From: Pyxicephalus adspersus
Lineage: Eukaryota; Chordata; Amphibia; Anura; Pyxicephalidae
Length of the DNA stretch: 64,000 nucleotides
Reading direction: 5' to 3'
NCBI RefSeq assembly: GCF_032062135.1
Contig: NC_092861.1
Location: 120,834,251-120,898,250, forward strand
Part shown: positions 1 to 11,036 of the stretch, piece by piece
Numbering within the stretch: position 1 is the stretch's first letter
Layout: every line of letters begins with the position of its first letter
The notes under the pieces: generated by a model
Databases searched by the model: none
The model's input: only the letters and a program-made list of their open reading frames with translations
What the model was told of the DNA's origin: nothing
Position numbers and translations under genes: made by a program

Positions 1-53
1 TAACTGTAGAAAAATTAATAATTTATGACCTATCTTTTATTTAAAGGGGTGTT

Positions 54-73
54 CACACACACACATACACACA
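54..73. repeat. short (CA)n tract
   Basis: About ten CA units interrupted by one CATA. A simple sequence repeat in an intron. Confidence 0.8.
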
Positions 74-133
74 GCTCTCTGAATTGAACAACATGTAATT
101 TGTGATTGTTCTCTATATGAAATTCCCAGCATT

Positions 134-206
134 GGCCCTCATTTATTAAATCTCTCCAAGGCTGGAGAGGATACACTTTTACCAGTGAAGCTGGGTGATA
201 GAGCAA
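134..206 (+). mobile_element. foldback MITE family A, partial copy (left half)
   Basis: Matches the left half of the family described at 15272-15494: the terminal GGCC.CATTTATTAAA and the GGCTGGAGAGGATACACTTT stretch are present, then similarity stops in the GTGAAGCTGGGTGAT region. The right inverted arm is missing, so this is a truncated copy. Confidence 0.75.
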
Positions 207-299
207 CATTTGTAAAATAGTAATGAAAACTCTTTGATGAAATCTTAGCACCCAAGTTAAAAAATTATATTATTACAAAAATGTTTTGTTTGTTTTCAG

Positions 300-453
300 T
301 GAAAAATCCACTCTGGCAGTGACTATCTGTGATGAGCAGAACAGTGTCGTAGCTCATGCTGCATTCCTGGATTATCCAAACTGGGATGTGGTGGACCAAT
401 CATTGTGGGAGGAATGGATACACCAACACTATGCACAGAGCAGGGATTGCACG
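300..453 (+). CDS. cfap61: cfap61 exon a (N-terminal region)
   Basis: Exon of 154 bp. The first base completes a split codon (AG|T or similar); 51 full codons follow, so it ends in phase 0. It begins SEKSTLAVTICDEQNS and contains the CFAP61 hallmark FLDYPNWDV, ending ...SRDCT. The acceptor is TTTTCAG at 293-299 and the donor is ACG|GTGAGT at 454. This lies in the N-terminal domain just after the first short exons, corresponding to about residues 50-100 of mammalian CFAP61 by recall. An in-frame TTG upstream of the acceptor is intronic and not a start. Confidence 0.93.
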
Positions 454-667
454 GTGAGTATAACCAATGAGCATTATATGAGCATCATTGGAACACTGCA
501 TTGATATAACAATGAGCTAATTCTTACAACTACATGAAAGCTTTATGAGGTAATCATTTTTTTATATAATGGGCCTGATTTTTATTTCTCAACAATGTGT
601 GCATCTACATAGGTGAGTGTAAGATTTTTTAGAATATTTTAATAATTATGATTTTTTGTATTTCCAG

Positions 668-744
668 CCCCTGAACACACTGTTTTTGCATCTTTTTGTG
701 GCTAAGGAGGAATTTTCACTACAGAGCATTCAAGAGATCCTCAG
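668..744 (+). CDS. cfap61: cfap61 exon b
   Basis: Exon of 77 bp: 25 codons plus AG of a split arginine codon. It encodes PLNTLFLHLFVAKEEFS, then a helix ending QEILR. The acceptor is TTTCCAG|CCC (AG 666-667) and the donor is CAG|GTAAAC at 745. It follows the previous exon directly (DCT|PLNTLF), as in other vertebrates, across a short 214 bp intron. Confidence 0.94.
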
Positions 745-1351
745 GTAAACAATTATATTTTCCTGTATTTATTCATATCGCTATCCTCTGGCTGGTTACA
801 CACCTGCAGCATGTTTGCACACATATTGTTGTGACTGGGCCCACATAGCTTCGCTTTCACAGATAGAGGTATGAAGCTCCATAGGAAATAAAACATTTAC
901 ATGTAGCAAATTGCAAATGCTTTACTGCATTAAAATGTACAGGTGTGAGCAGACTAAAGGAGATATAGTAATCCATGTAGAGCAAACAGGACTAATCGTT
1001 TAGAATATTTTGTGTGGTGTTAATGCATTACAACAACTCACTGTTCCTTTCCCTAATAATAACAAGTCATGTGACAAAAAAGCACCATGGAGCACTACTA
1101 AAGTTCAGTGATATGCCGCTCAAGGTAATGATGTATTCATATATGCTTTCACTTATATTTACCTAACTTTTACCCACCCACCCAAATTTAATGTCACATT
1201 AAATTTAATTAGAAAATGTGTGAATCAAATTTTACTCATGATTCAAAAGAGATTGTAATTGAATTAATGTAAAAAATGTGTGAAATTGTGTAAACAATGG
1301 GTGAAAACATTTCTAAATAGACCCCAAAGGCATGTTTTACCTAATAAATTT

Positions 1352-1690
1352 AGATTAAAAGCAAAACTAAACCTGTTCTGCTTTACATCTCCAATCCCTC
1401 GCAGGGGGCCAGGATGATGTAATAATGTAACTCCCTTGCAGCCATGGGCGCTTATTAATTTCCGGCATACGCACAGGAACTGGTATTGCCGGGTACCTTG
1501 GCAATTAAAGCTGAAACTGTGCATTCACAGCCCAGCTTTTTTGACAATTACCCAGAGTGATGAGGCAGGTAAGAGGGATTTTTGCAGAAGGAACATCACG
1601 TGTCCATTACTGCAATAACGACCTGCCTGATCGTGATTTTTTCGTGCTTTATTTACCACCTGAGCTTTACACTGAGGTCTAGATTTCTGT
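1352..1690. mobile_element. dispersed repeat family D, copy 1 (T2/Kolobok-like MITE, tentative)
   Basis: Shares an ordered series of blocks with 17361-17650 and 60895-61215: an AACTAAACC-type left end, an ATGCGCAGC-like/CACAGCCCAGCTTTTTT block, and a GAGGCAGGT...TTGCAGAAGG...ACATCAC segment. The segment at 1559-1632 is itself an inverted repeat (GGCAGGT / ACCTGCC, TTTGCAG / CTGCAATAA). The exact ends are uncertain. Relation to amphibian T2-type elements is inferred only from the ...AACTAAAC end. Confidence 0.5.
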
Positions 1691-1838
1691 ACCAAAAGTG
1701 TTCCACTGTTTTTCATGAATTTTTTTTTTTAAATTGTATACCTGTAACTTACAGAAATATGTCCGAACAAGGGTCTAGTAGATATTATGAATATAAAAAA
1801 TGTTTGAAACACACAATCATGTAAAAAAAAAAATACTT

Positions 1839-2478
1839 NNNNNNNNNNNNNNNNNNNNNNNNNNNNNNNNNNNNNNNNNNNNNNNNNNNNNNNNNNNNNN
1901 NNNNNNNNNNNNNNNNNNNNNNNNNNNNNNNNNNNNNNNNNNNNNNNNNNNNNNNNNNNNNNNNNNNNNNNNNNNNNNNNNNNNNNNNNNNNNNNNNNNN
2001 NNNNNNNNNNNNNNNNNNNNNNNNNNNNNNNNNNNNNNNNNNNNNNNNNNNNNNNNNNNNNNNNNNNNNNNNNNNNNNNNNNNNNNNNNNNNNNNNNNNN
2101 NNNNNNNNNNNNNNNNNNNNNNNNNNNNNNNNNNNNNNNNNNNNNNNNNNNNNNNNNNNNNNNNNNNNNNNNNNNNNNNNNNNNNNNNNNNNNNNNNNNN
2201 NNNNNNNNNNNNNNNNNNNNNNNNNNNNNNNNNNNNNNNNNNNNNNNNNNNNNNNNNNNNNNNNNNNNNNNNNNNNNNNNNNNNNNNNNNNNNNNNNNNN
2301 NNNNNNNNNNNNNNNNNNNNNNNNNNNNNNNNNNNNNNNNNNNNNNNNNNNNNNNNNNNNNNNNNNNNNNNNNNNNNNNNNNNNNNNNNNNNNNNNNNNN
2401 NNNNNNNNNNNNNNNNNNNNNNNNNNNNNNNNNNNNNNNNNNNNNNNNNNNNNNNNNNNNNNNNNNNNNNNNNNNNNN
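1839..2478. other. assembly gap (640 N)
   Basis: A run of undetermined bases. The right flank starts inside a repeat with a strong hairpin, which probably explains the failed assembly. Confidence 0.99.
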
Positions 2479-2638
2479 CGCTGGATGAGCACAGGGGGAC
2501 CGAGATTTTCCCTACATTAAAATCCCCACTTACCTGGGTAAGTGGGGATTTTAATGTACGGAAAATCTCGGGGTTAACCAAAAGAGCCACTTTTTTTAGC
2601 CCATACCAAGGTCGGGCTTAACGGTCGGGAGGTTAACC
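2479..2638. mobile_element. end of a TTAA-bounded MITE, piggyBac-like (tentative)
   Basis: The segment contains a hairpin and then GTTAACC...GGGAGGTTAACC. Read on the minus strand it starts TTAACCTCCCGACCGTTAAG, which resembles the TTAACC(T)CCC.GGCGGT ends of piggyBac-type MITEs common in frogs (from memory). The other end would be in the gap or lost. Confidence 0.4.
2500..2571. repeat. near-perfect 35-bp inverted repeat (hairpin)
   Basis: Arms 2500-2534 and 2537-2571 pair with one mismatch (CCCTAC against GTACGG) and a 2-base loop. The arms start CCGAGATTTTCC and end GGAAAATCTCGG. The hairpin sits 21 bases from the N gap. Confidence 0.95.
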
Positions 2639-3945
2639 TTAGGGAGAGTGAGAGATGTAGATAAACAACCCTGCCAGTGCTAAAAGAAGAAGCAGTTACC
2701 AGTCCCATATAAATCAGTATTTGGCATTTTAATAATTACTACTTAAGTCTTTACACATGTTACACTGTAGGAAACTCTGCCAGAGATGTGTACTATTGTG
2801 AGTAAAGGTTGTAAATCATCATACAGTATACAATCCTGCTTCTTTCGGCTCACATTTATAACTTACTTACATATCAAGCTACATTCATGATCATATCTAT
2901 TGAATTTGTCATGTTTAGTGGCCAATCAGAACATCACAATGAAAAGAGAATTCAGTACTTAGATGTCCTTTAACTACCAGCCTGCATTGATGTCAGGGAA
3001 AACAAAAATGAAGCCCAAAGCAGCTGCTCCAGTGTTATCTTACAAAGGACAGAATAAATTTGATTGGTTGTAATAGTAAGCAGTTTAAAACAGTGTAAAC
3101 ACCCCAGCACTTCCTAAGTCTAAACAAAAGTATCAAAGGAAAATATAACCCCTCTAAAAACACAACAGACACATCTCCATTCGAGAAAGTAATATATTAA
3201 AATATGTGTACACTCAGAATTTATAATTCATGAAAGATCTTCAGAGGGTTATTTTCAATGTCTCCTAGCTCACCTTTTTAATCTCCATATGTATACACTT
3301 GACAGAACACATTGTACCGTCTCTATGGGAGAGGAACATCTGTTGCAATATTTGCTTTTGTTCCATGTCTGAAGCACTTGTCCCTATCATGCATTATATG
3401 ACATTTTAGTGTTTAATTTTTGTTTCCATAGAATAAACAATCCATGGCACAATTACATTTTATATGATGGATTTGTGCCCTTGTTAGTCACACAGGAATA
3501 GCTACTGATGTTACCTTTTAAATGCTACGTCCTTTCAGAATGTAAATTCCAGCTTAAGGTAGACATTAGCTTTCTATACATTCTACAGTCTTTGGTGTCC
3601 AAAATCTTTGGTCCTAACAAAGGCAAATTTTGATCTTCTGTCCTCCCAGTTTATTTAACTATAATGCCTAATACCTAATCTTGTTTCCAGACTGATAAAA
3701 TGATTGGTTCTGAACTGAATCTAAAGATAAATCAGTGATGGACCAAACTTAAGTTATTTATTTTTGAGTTTTGGAACAAAGTACATGTCATTATGTCTAC
3801 AAATGATCTATCAGATCCAATCAGAGTTCTGATCCTTTCCAACTGATAAGAAAGTTCATAGGGGCATGATATTGCCGAGTGTGAATGATTTTCTGACATC
3901 TGATCATTCGATTACTGACCAGAAAAGCATTATATTACTCCAGTT

Positions 3946-3960
3946 AAGTAGAAAATTGTC
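3946..3960 (+). repeat. left target-site duplication of retroposon
   Basis: AAGTAGAAAATTGTC, repeated exactly at 4406-4420 after an A-rich tail. Confidence 0.8.
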
Positions 3961-4405
3961 AGCATGGTTTTACTGGATACAGTTTACCTATATGTCTCAA
4001 TATCGCTGTTTTATTGACCATGCAGACAATACATAATTGAACAGTTGAAACCTCTAAATTAGCCCCTCCACCCCCATCTTTTCTTCTTTTTCTTTCTTTC
4101 ATTTCTCTAGTTTATACCCCTCTCCCTTTTCAAATAAGCATCAAGCGCCTCAGCTGTACGGAAGTTCCTAGTCTCATTACAGATATTCCCATTTAAGTAA
4201 CTGCTACATGTGCCATTAATGCTTACTAATTGTTTATGTACAAATTTATGTTGTTATGCAATTGTGTTTTTTGAATGCTACTGTTTTTGAAGTTTGTACT
4301 CAACCGTCCTTGTCTTTCAATGTTTCCTTCTACTCATGTTATGTTACATCAGTAATCACCATATTATTGTTTCTAAGATGTTGTATTAAAAAATAAAGTT
4401 AAAAA
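3961..4405 (+). mobile_element. 5'-truncated non-LTR retroposon, about 445 bp
   Basis: A 15-bp direct repeat flanks the block, and the block ends in an A-rich tail with a polyadenylation-type AATAAA (GTATTAAAAAATAAAG...AAAAAA). Target-site duplication plus 3' A-tail is the signature of target-primed insertion (LINE machinery). There is a pyrimidine-rich stretch at 4062-4130 and no reading frame of note, so it is either the 3' end of a LINE or a processed RNA copy; I cannot name the family. The flanking right sequence (GTGTGTACTAGGCCC, 4437-4451) resembles the end of MITE family C, so the retroposon may have landed in an older element. Confidence 0.7.
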
Positions 4406-4420
4406 AAGTAGAAAATTGTC
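4406..4420 (+). repeat. right target-site duplication of retroposon
   Basis: Exact copy of 3946-3960. The first bases merge with the A-tail, so the boundary is uncertain by one or two bases. Confidence 0.8.
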
Positions 4421-5227
4421 TGCCAATATGCTGTCGGTGTGTACTAGGCCCAAAGAAGATTTACAAATTTAGGAAACCTAACTTCTCTTTATGACTTCTC
4501 TTGTTATCTGTTCTCCTCTAGAGATGTAATGGCAAGGTATTCAACCTAATACACAATCTACACAAGGATAGATAGGTTTGGCTTTTATATAATGTTAGAT
4601 TTTACCTCTCAGCTTGACTTTGGGCCACTGTAGTATAAAACTGTAATAAAGAAAAATATATATGCATGGAGTACAAGCCATTGTATTTAAAGAGCGTTGG
4701 TGAAGGTAAATGGTTAGATTGCAATATTTTGAGTGAGAACAATCCTTTCTTAAGGTATCAATAATAGACAAATCTATAGAATATGGATGCTGAATCTACA
4801 ACCATGCCAGTGACAACAATCATTTGAGAACCAGAGTATACCAAGCCCCATAGTATTCACGGGTCGGCTGTTTAACAGGAGAAGAGGACATGTCATGATA
4901 ATTGGCATTCCTGGAATTGGTCACATGACAGTGTGGATATTCAAGTTTACCTTGACAGCTTGATAATCTTGGGAATTCCTCCCCAGACCTAATAAATTCT
5001 CTGACATTACAAATATCCTTAGTAATCTTGTTATAAGCCGCTGGGTTTATTACAGCTGTTTGATGAATAAGCAGGGAAATGGAGCGAATGGTTTCAGCTG
5101 GTAATCTGTATATTTTGGTTCTTCTGTTCCCATGATTGGTGGCTTAAACTGTGAAATCTGTGCTTTCTTTATCCCTGCACCCTTGCGAAAGAACCAAACA
5201 AATATTACTAGGGACCTAACAACATGC

Positions 5228-5448
5228 GTCTGATTTAATAAAGCTCTCCATGACTGGGGAAGATAAACTATCATAACAGAACCTGGGTGATCCAGCAAAC
5301 CTGGATTGGATTTCTTAAAAATCATTGGCTATTAGTTGGTAAATGTTTAATCCTGGATCACATCCATTCCAGGTTTGTTGGATCACCAAGGTGCATCCAT
5401 GATAGTCTATCTTCTCCAGTCTTAAAGAATTTCAATAAATCTGGCCCA
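5228..5448. mobile_element. foldback MITE family A, diverged copy
   Basis: Palindromic: TCTGATTTAATAAAGCTCTCC at the left pairs with TTCAATAAATCTGGCCC at the right, with CCAGCAAACCTGG and CCAGGTTTG in the inner arms. Its arms read CTATCAT / ATGATAGTCTATC instead of CTTTCATC, which it shares with 28861-29081, so these two form a sub-family. Confidence 0.8.
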
Positions 5449-5747
5449 ATATGAGAAACATATATTATATAAACATATACAAACATATATTATATAAACA
5501 TTATATTAAACATAATTTATACAATTATAAATATATATGAACTAATATATTAATAATTTAAGTAATATAAACTAACAAAAAATCTCAGCATAGCTATAGC
5601 CTTTGTATTGAACATTATGATAAAGACTTGCAGATACAGGGCTATCAGGAAACACCATGTTGGCTAGCAATGTATTGGCAATGTATTCTGTTTCAGACTT
5701 AGATAAGGGGGAAAATACCACAAATATTTTTTTTATTATTTTTACAG

Positions 5748-5815
5748 ATCTGCGTTTAACGCAGTTGCAGATTTGCACTTTATTTGTCTGGTCGTACCAA
5801 GCAACATTACTCTGT
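5748..5815 (+). CDS. cfap61: cfap61 exon c
   Basis: Exon of 68 bp. The first base completes the arginine codon left by the exon ending at 744; 22 codons follow and one base (T) carries over. It encodes SAFNAVADLHFICLVVPSN, a buried beta-strand segment conserved in CFAP61 (mammals: A.PELHFIFL.VPS by recall). The acceptor is TTATTTTTACAG (AG 5746-5747) and the donor is CTGT|GTAAGT at 5816. The minus strand is also open here by chance. Confidence 0.92.
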
Positions 5816-6970
5816 GTAAGTTTTAATATTTTTATTTGTTGTTCATTTGGTATTGTTAATTTAGTAATCACATTAAAGTGAATATTGTCTGACTGGTTAT
5901 ACCTATACCAAGCATGTTTTCTTCACTTTCTAAAATAAAGCATGAGCTATTTTTTATTGTATTGTATTTATTATTTATTGTATTATTATATCTTTTCAAC
6001 TTTTCTCATCTCTCAATACCTTATGTATATCAGAAGGTCTGATACTAAACAGATTACTTGTTTCCTTTTTACCGGACATTAAAAATAAAGGAATTTATTT
6101 ATAAAGCAGAGAATCTGACATTCACTGAAGCATTCCCTGGTGGAGAATCAATTACTGCCATTGAACCTGGAAGATTCTTTACCAGGAAATGATTTAGCGG
6201 GAAATTATTTATTTAAGATTCACTCATTAATAAATAGACATCAAGACCTGATTGTTTATTGTGACCAACACTTGTTTTTTTTTTCTTTTCTCATTGGGCG
6301 TATTTTTAGGCTGATGAACTGCCTGTTTAAAAGGAAACTTGTTTTTTTTTAACATATCAACCCTTTCTTTTTTTACATTTCTAAGAGTAAGACTCAGATG
6401 AAAAGATAATCACTTTATTAGCCTGATCACCACTTATATAAACACTTACTTATCATCACTATAAACAGGATTACCAAATGTATAAAGTTCTGATCAGCCT
6501 AATTACCACTTTAGAACAGTCCCACGGCGTACACCACTTTCAAAGTGATGAACAACATAAAATGCAAAGGGATCCCATTTTTTTTAATATTTGATGATTT
6601 ATTGATTGCTATTTTAGTAGTAGTAAGCAGCCACAATGAAACTCAGTGGGACACTTACTGACAATTTTCATTGTGGCAATCCTAGTTAAAAATATTGACA
6701 AACTTTATTCAAGTTGGAGGTATTAAATTACCTCTTCTCCATTCTTAGATGCCTGATCACCATTCAGCAAAACCTATTCCCACTTTTATAATTATATTCT
6801 TATAACCCCCTTCCCCAGGGTGCCCGGGTACACCTCATACTGACCACCTTCATATAATATATACATTATACAACCACTTGTATTGCAATTGTACCTACCT
6901 GTACTACAAAAGATTATATTTTACACATTGTACATAAAATAACAAATATCTTATACATTTTTTTATCTAG
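5816..6970 (+). other. cfap61: cfap61 intron (1.2 kb)
   Basis: AT-rich. It holds a palindromic MITE of family B (about 6086-6240) and a small inverted repeat at 6631-6677 (GCCACAATGAAA / TTTTCATTGTGGC). Nothing else was seen. Confidence 0.8.
6086..6240. mobile_element. foldback MITE family B, copy 1
   Basis: Shares TCTGACATTCACTGAAGCAT, CCCTGGTGGAGAATC and ACTGCCATTGAACCTGG with copies near 10872-11036 and 48400-48568. The outer ends (TTATTTATAAA / TTAATAAATAGAC) pair loosely. The right half is the more decayed. Confidence 0.6.
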
Positions 6971-7097
6971 CTAGAGAATTGGCAGCTACATTTGAGCCAA
7001 TGAAGAAAAATGCTGAAACAAAACTTACTGAAGAATATAAAGTACATATATGTCACAGACACAAGCACTGTCCCCAGCTCTTCATCAGGGAAGCCAG
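6971..7097 (+). CDS. cfap61: cfap61 exon d
   Basis: Exon of 127 bp: two bases complete a serine codon (T|CT), then 41 codons, then AG. It ends with the conserved YKVHICHRHKHCPQLFI followed by REAR; the first half (about residues 1-20) is variable in the family. Two AGs lie four bases apart at the acceptor (TCTAG|CTAG|AGAA). Only the first (AG 6969-6970) avoids an immediate TAG stop, which decides the start. The donor is CCAG|GTAACT at 7098. Confidence 0.93.
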
Positions 7098-8018
7098 GTA
7101 ACTATATGATGTCCAATAAACAGGAAATGTTTAGGGGTTAGCTGGGCAAAAGTGTACAATAATTTTGAATATCTGTGTAACAAATACAGAGTTTTTTTTA
7201 CATGCATATATTTTACCTATCCGTATGCAAAACTAAATCGGCAACTTTCAAAATACATACATGTCACTAACTGTTCACCAAACATGTTGGTTCAGACTTT
7301 GTTTTCTAAGTCTAGCCTATAGCTGATATGTTCTGCCTTCTATACTGCTCCCAACATCAACAGGACCTTAAATTATTCATTTCAATACTGTATGTAAAAT
7401 AGATATCACCACTAGAGGTCACTGTAGCTTAAAAATTTTTTTTATTAAACACTTACAAGGTGTAAATATTCAAAGCAAAATAGTTTTGTAAACTTTCATA
7501 CAATTTGTAGTTTGTAACAAATCACTAAAAGCACAGGATTTATTGCTAGTAGATGTAAACCTAAAAATCAATCTTTTATTTCTCAGTGACTAGCTGTAAA
7601 CCCAGAATGGTTGATAATTTTAAGTGTAGGATGTATTTAATTTACTCTTTTATATGGTGCTGATTTTTTTCACAAAGTTTACATATCATTCTATGCCACT
7701 GGATGAGCGCACACGCTAATGACTACCATTTTTTATCATTGAGTCATTTTTGGTGAAAAAAAATGTGGAAAGAAAGAAAAAGTAAATAGAGCATCACATT
7801 TATTCAGATTTCCCTAAATTGAGTGGACCTTTATCTGAGCGGTTATGTAATTTTTGATCTGGTTCTATAAAAAATATTGCTTGCCTGCTTGGTGTTCTGA
7901 CCTTTTCTGACCTACCTACCACGGAATGTGGACCGGCATGTGCAGGGCGCCGTGTTTGTTACTCAAAGAGTGGAGATGGGAGAGTGGGCAGGTTGTGTTC
8001 ATACGGGGAACATGGTCA

Positions 8019-8091
8019 GCGGCTCTGGCTGGTGCACCCCTCAGTGGGGTCCTTCTCCTGACCCCGCTGGAAGCGCACCAGCCTGAGCCGC
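8019..8091. repeat. GC-rich inverted repeat in AT-rich intron
   Basis: The outer arms GCGGCTCTGGCTGGTGC and GCACCAGCCTGAGCCGC pair with one mismatch, and the inner CAGTGGGGTC and GACCCCGCTG pair perfectly around CTTCTCCT. The surrounding block at about 7915-8220 is clearly more GC-rich than the rest of the intron. Origin unknown; both strands carry short open frames here that match nothing I recognise. Confidence 0.85.
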
Positions 8092-8577
8092 GGATCATCG
8101 GTTGGCTGTTCTACGTCAGTGCCCCAGGATCATGCAGCTCATGATTGTCATTGTGATGCTCTTGACAGTCAAACCCAGATCAGGTGTTCAGCTATGTGCC
8201 CCACCGCTTGTCAAACAGTTATCTGCATGCTTGTTTTAGGTGTTTGAAAATATTATTGAAATTAATTATAACAATAATAGCACAAAAGGAAGTGAGAATA
8301 ATACTGATCCCTCTCCTTGATGGTCAGTGAAAACTGCCCCCATGCATTAGATGTAAACAAAATGCTGCTATATATTAAAGATTGTGAAGATCTCAAAGAG
8401 TTCTTCCTTAGATAGGTCTGAGGTGTGAACTTCTATTGGAGGCCAGTAAAAGAAAATACATCTTACACTGGCTCTTTTACATTAGGGATCAGTGGGAAGA
8501 CTGCCAATCGAAAGAAAAATGATGTAATGTACAGCTCAGTTTGCAGACCTTACCACCATATTTCAAATTTTAAATAA

Positions 8578-8579
<2 letters not shown>

Positions 8580-8623
<44 letters not shown>
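8580..8623. repeat. (TA)n array, left of gap
   Basis: About 21 uninterrupted TA units running into the N gap. Confidence 0.97.
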
Positions 8624-9117
8624 NNNNNNNNNNNNNNNNNNNNNNNNNNNNNNNNNNNNNNNNNNNNNNNNNNNNNNNNNNNNNNNNNNNNNNNNNNNNN
8701 NNNNNNNNNNNNNNNNNNNNNNNNNNNNNNNNNNNNNNNNNNNNNNNNNNNNNNNNNNNNNNNNNNNNNNNNNNNNNNNNNNNNNNNNNNNNNNNNNNNN
8801 NNNNNNNNNNNNNNNNNNNNNNNNNNNNNNNNNNNNNNNNNNNNNNNNNNNNNNNNNNNNNNNNNNNNNNNNNNNNNNNNNNNNNNNNNNNNNNNNNNNN
8901 NNNNNNNNNNNNNNNNNNNNNNNNNNNNNNNNNNNNNNNNNNNNNNNNNNNNNNNNNNNNNNNNNNNNNNNNNNNNNNNNNNNNNNNNNNNNNNNNNNNN
9001 NNNNNNNNNNNNNNNNNNNNNNNNNNNNNNNNNNNNNNNNNNNNNNNNNNNNNNNNNNNNNNNNNNNNNNNNNNNNNNNNNNNNNNNNNNNNNNNNNNNN
9101 NNNNNNNNNNNNNNNNN
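8624..9117. other. cfap61: assembly gap (494 N), probably containing a cfap61 exon
   Basis: Undetermined bases flanked on both sides by TA repeat. The expected but unseen cfap61 exon between 7097 and 11753 could fit here. Confidence 0.97.
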
Positions 9118-9129
9118 TATATATATATA
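9118..9129. repeat. (TA)n array, right of gap
   Basis: Continuation of the dinucleotide repeat after the gap. Confidence 0.9.
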
Positions 9130-9439
9130 GGCTATGGGACAGGGTATGGTGGAGCATATATAACATTTTATTAATGTGTACAAATTGGTTTACACTTTTG
9201 CTATGAAGGTCAATATTTACATAATCGAATCTAGTTTAGTTCACTGCATAAAGTCTATTTGTTCCGTGTTTGCACAGGTTTTCTATGGGCACATCAGTTT
9301 CCTCCCACATACTGCTAGGTTAATTGTCATTCCCCAGAAATTGTTCTTAGACTTTGTTATGTAACATCTGGCTGTTTTTATATGTTTTATTTTTACCTTG
9401 GAGCAGTGTATAATTATTTCAATGGCACTTTAAGTTATA

Positions 9440-9593
9440 GGGCTTTATTTATTAAAGCTCTCCAAGGCTGGAGAGGATACACTTTCATCAGTGAAGCTGG
9501 GTTATCCAACAAACCTGGAATAGATTTTTTTTTTTAAAGTCCTTTGCTATTTGTTAGAAAATGTTTTCAAACCTGAACTAGATCCATTCCAGG
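9440..9593 (+). mobile_element. foldback MITE family A, 3'-truncated copy
   Basis: The left arm is intact (GGGCTTTATTTATTAAAGCT, then GGCTGGAGAGGATACACTTT) and continues to GATCCATTCCAGG, where the right arm would begin; the rest is missing. Confidence 0.85.
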
Positions 9594-10871
9594 AATTAAA
9601 CATGCAAATGTTTAATTCATTGATAAGCAGATCCAGATGCTATATGCAGTCCTGCCTTCCAAGCTCTAGCAATCCCTTTTTAATGACTAAATATACACAT
9701 GTATTTGGCTTGACTTATCTTAAAAATAGTTGAAGAGCAGTTATGTAACTAAAGTAAAAAAAACTGCTACTAATTTAATAGTTTTAGCTTTGTTTTTTTC
9801 CACTATTACTAGTGACATTCTAGCCATATGTGTTTTGCATTTTGTTTTGGAGCTAATTATAACTGACAATGAGCCATTAGCGTAATAGCTTATTGCAAAC
9901 AGCAACACAATAAATAATAGATTCATGTCACAAGCATCCAGATCTGGAATGGGCAGAAATAGACATTTTAGGCGACAACACTAGATCCTCGCAACCAAAG
10001 TTGTAAATTGGATAGATTAGCCCAAGTGAGCCAAAGATGATGCCAGTTTTTCCTGCCGAGTATAAAGCTGGCAAGTCCTCTTTTCACATATGGTAGATGG
10101 ATTGGTTAATCAGCCTTTGCTGAGAGTTGGCCCCCAAATTACAGAATAGCCAAAGAACTGCTGCACCCCAGCCTTTGTTCAATCCCGAGCTAGGGCAGAA
10201 ACAGACAGTTAGTCTTTTAAAAGGAAAAAGACAACAAAAAGTCAACATTTGAATTTATATATATGATAGCCAGATTGTTGATAAATGTGTAACTGTGAAA
10301 CATAATTATTAGTATAAATGTGGGAAGTGATTTGTACTGCTGCCCTTTATAAGTTTTTTTTAGTGTGTTATAACATGTTCAGAGAGGAAGCTTTTTTATT
10401 GAGCAGCCCAGATTTCAATCATTTATATTCCCAGGCAATAATTTCATCACAATTTCATGTGCTTCATGCTGATGATATCACAAATGGTAAAATGTTTGTG
10501 TGTATGCATAGCTATATATATATGGTACATACATTATTGTTTACTACAAAATGGGCATGAATTGTAACAGAATGCTAAGCCTATATATTTTCATTATACC
10601 AATTGAAAAAGTGCCTGTGGTAAGGATGGCTAAAAGGAAGTAAATTTTCCTTTACTAAACAGCTAGAGTACAATAGAGGATTCCTAGAGCAGAACTGTAC
10701 TCATCACCCATCCACAGATGTGACATCTGTATGGTCTCCTGGTGTTGCTGACTTTTTCTTGTCAGCTTCTTCTGGGTTTGGCATCTTATTGGCCCGCTTG
10801 GGCTGACACATTGTGGTTTTTTTTTTATTCTAGGAAATTGCTAAATGCAAGGACTATACACTGAGCTCCAA

Positions 10872-11036
10872 ATTCGCAGCTCAGGGTCTACTTATAAATC
10901 TGTAAATCTAACATTCATTGAAACATTCTATGGTGGAGAATCTTCCATGTCCATGTGTTTCAGTGGCAGTAATTGTTTCTCCACCAAGGAATGTTTCAGT
11001 GAACACCATATTTACTGCTGTATCAATAGGCCCCAT
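10872..11036. mobile_element. foldback MITE family B, copy 2
   Basis: Palindrome: GGGTCTACTTATAAA at the left pairs with ATCAATAGGCCCC at the right; the inner CATTGAAACATTC...GGTGGAGAA pairs with TTCTCCACCAAGGAATGTTTCAGTG. This gives the clearest view of the ends of family B (GGG.CTAYTTATAAA). Confidence 0.75.

Larger units (their letters stand above)
1..299 (+). other. cfap61: cfap61 intron, 3' end (upstream part outside window)
   Basis: Intronic sequence ending in a TTTTGTTTGTTTTCAG acceptor (AG at 298-299). It holds a short CA-rich tract near 54-73 and a half-copy of the foldback MITE at 134-206. Nothing else was seen. Confidence 0.85.
745..5747 (+). other. cfap61: cfap61 intron (5.0 kb)
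   Basis: No exon is needed here: the phase and protein read straight from ...QEILR to SAFNAV. Contents: a dispersed repeat at about 1352-1690, an N gap at 1839-2478, a strong hairpin beside the gap, a retroposon insertion at 3961-4405, a diverged family A MITE at 5228-5448, and very AT-rich sequence at 5460-5580. In the stretches between (about 745-1350, 2640-3800, 4450-5220) nothing recognisable was seen. Confidence 0.85.

Noticed and set aside
1785..2621. Long open frames over 235-273 codons on both strands
   Set aside because: They run through undetermined N bases and mean nothing. The same applies to 8563-9183 and 38205-39012.
7916..8144. Open frames on both strands in the GC-rich island
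   Set aside because: High GC lowers stop frequency. The peptides match nothing and the hairpin explains the two-strand symmetry.
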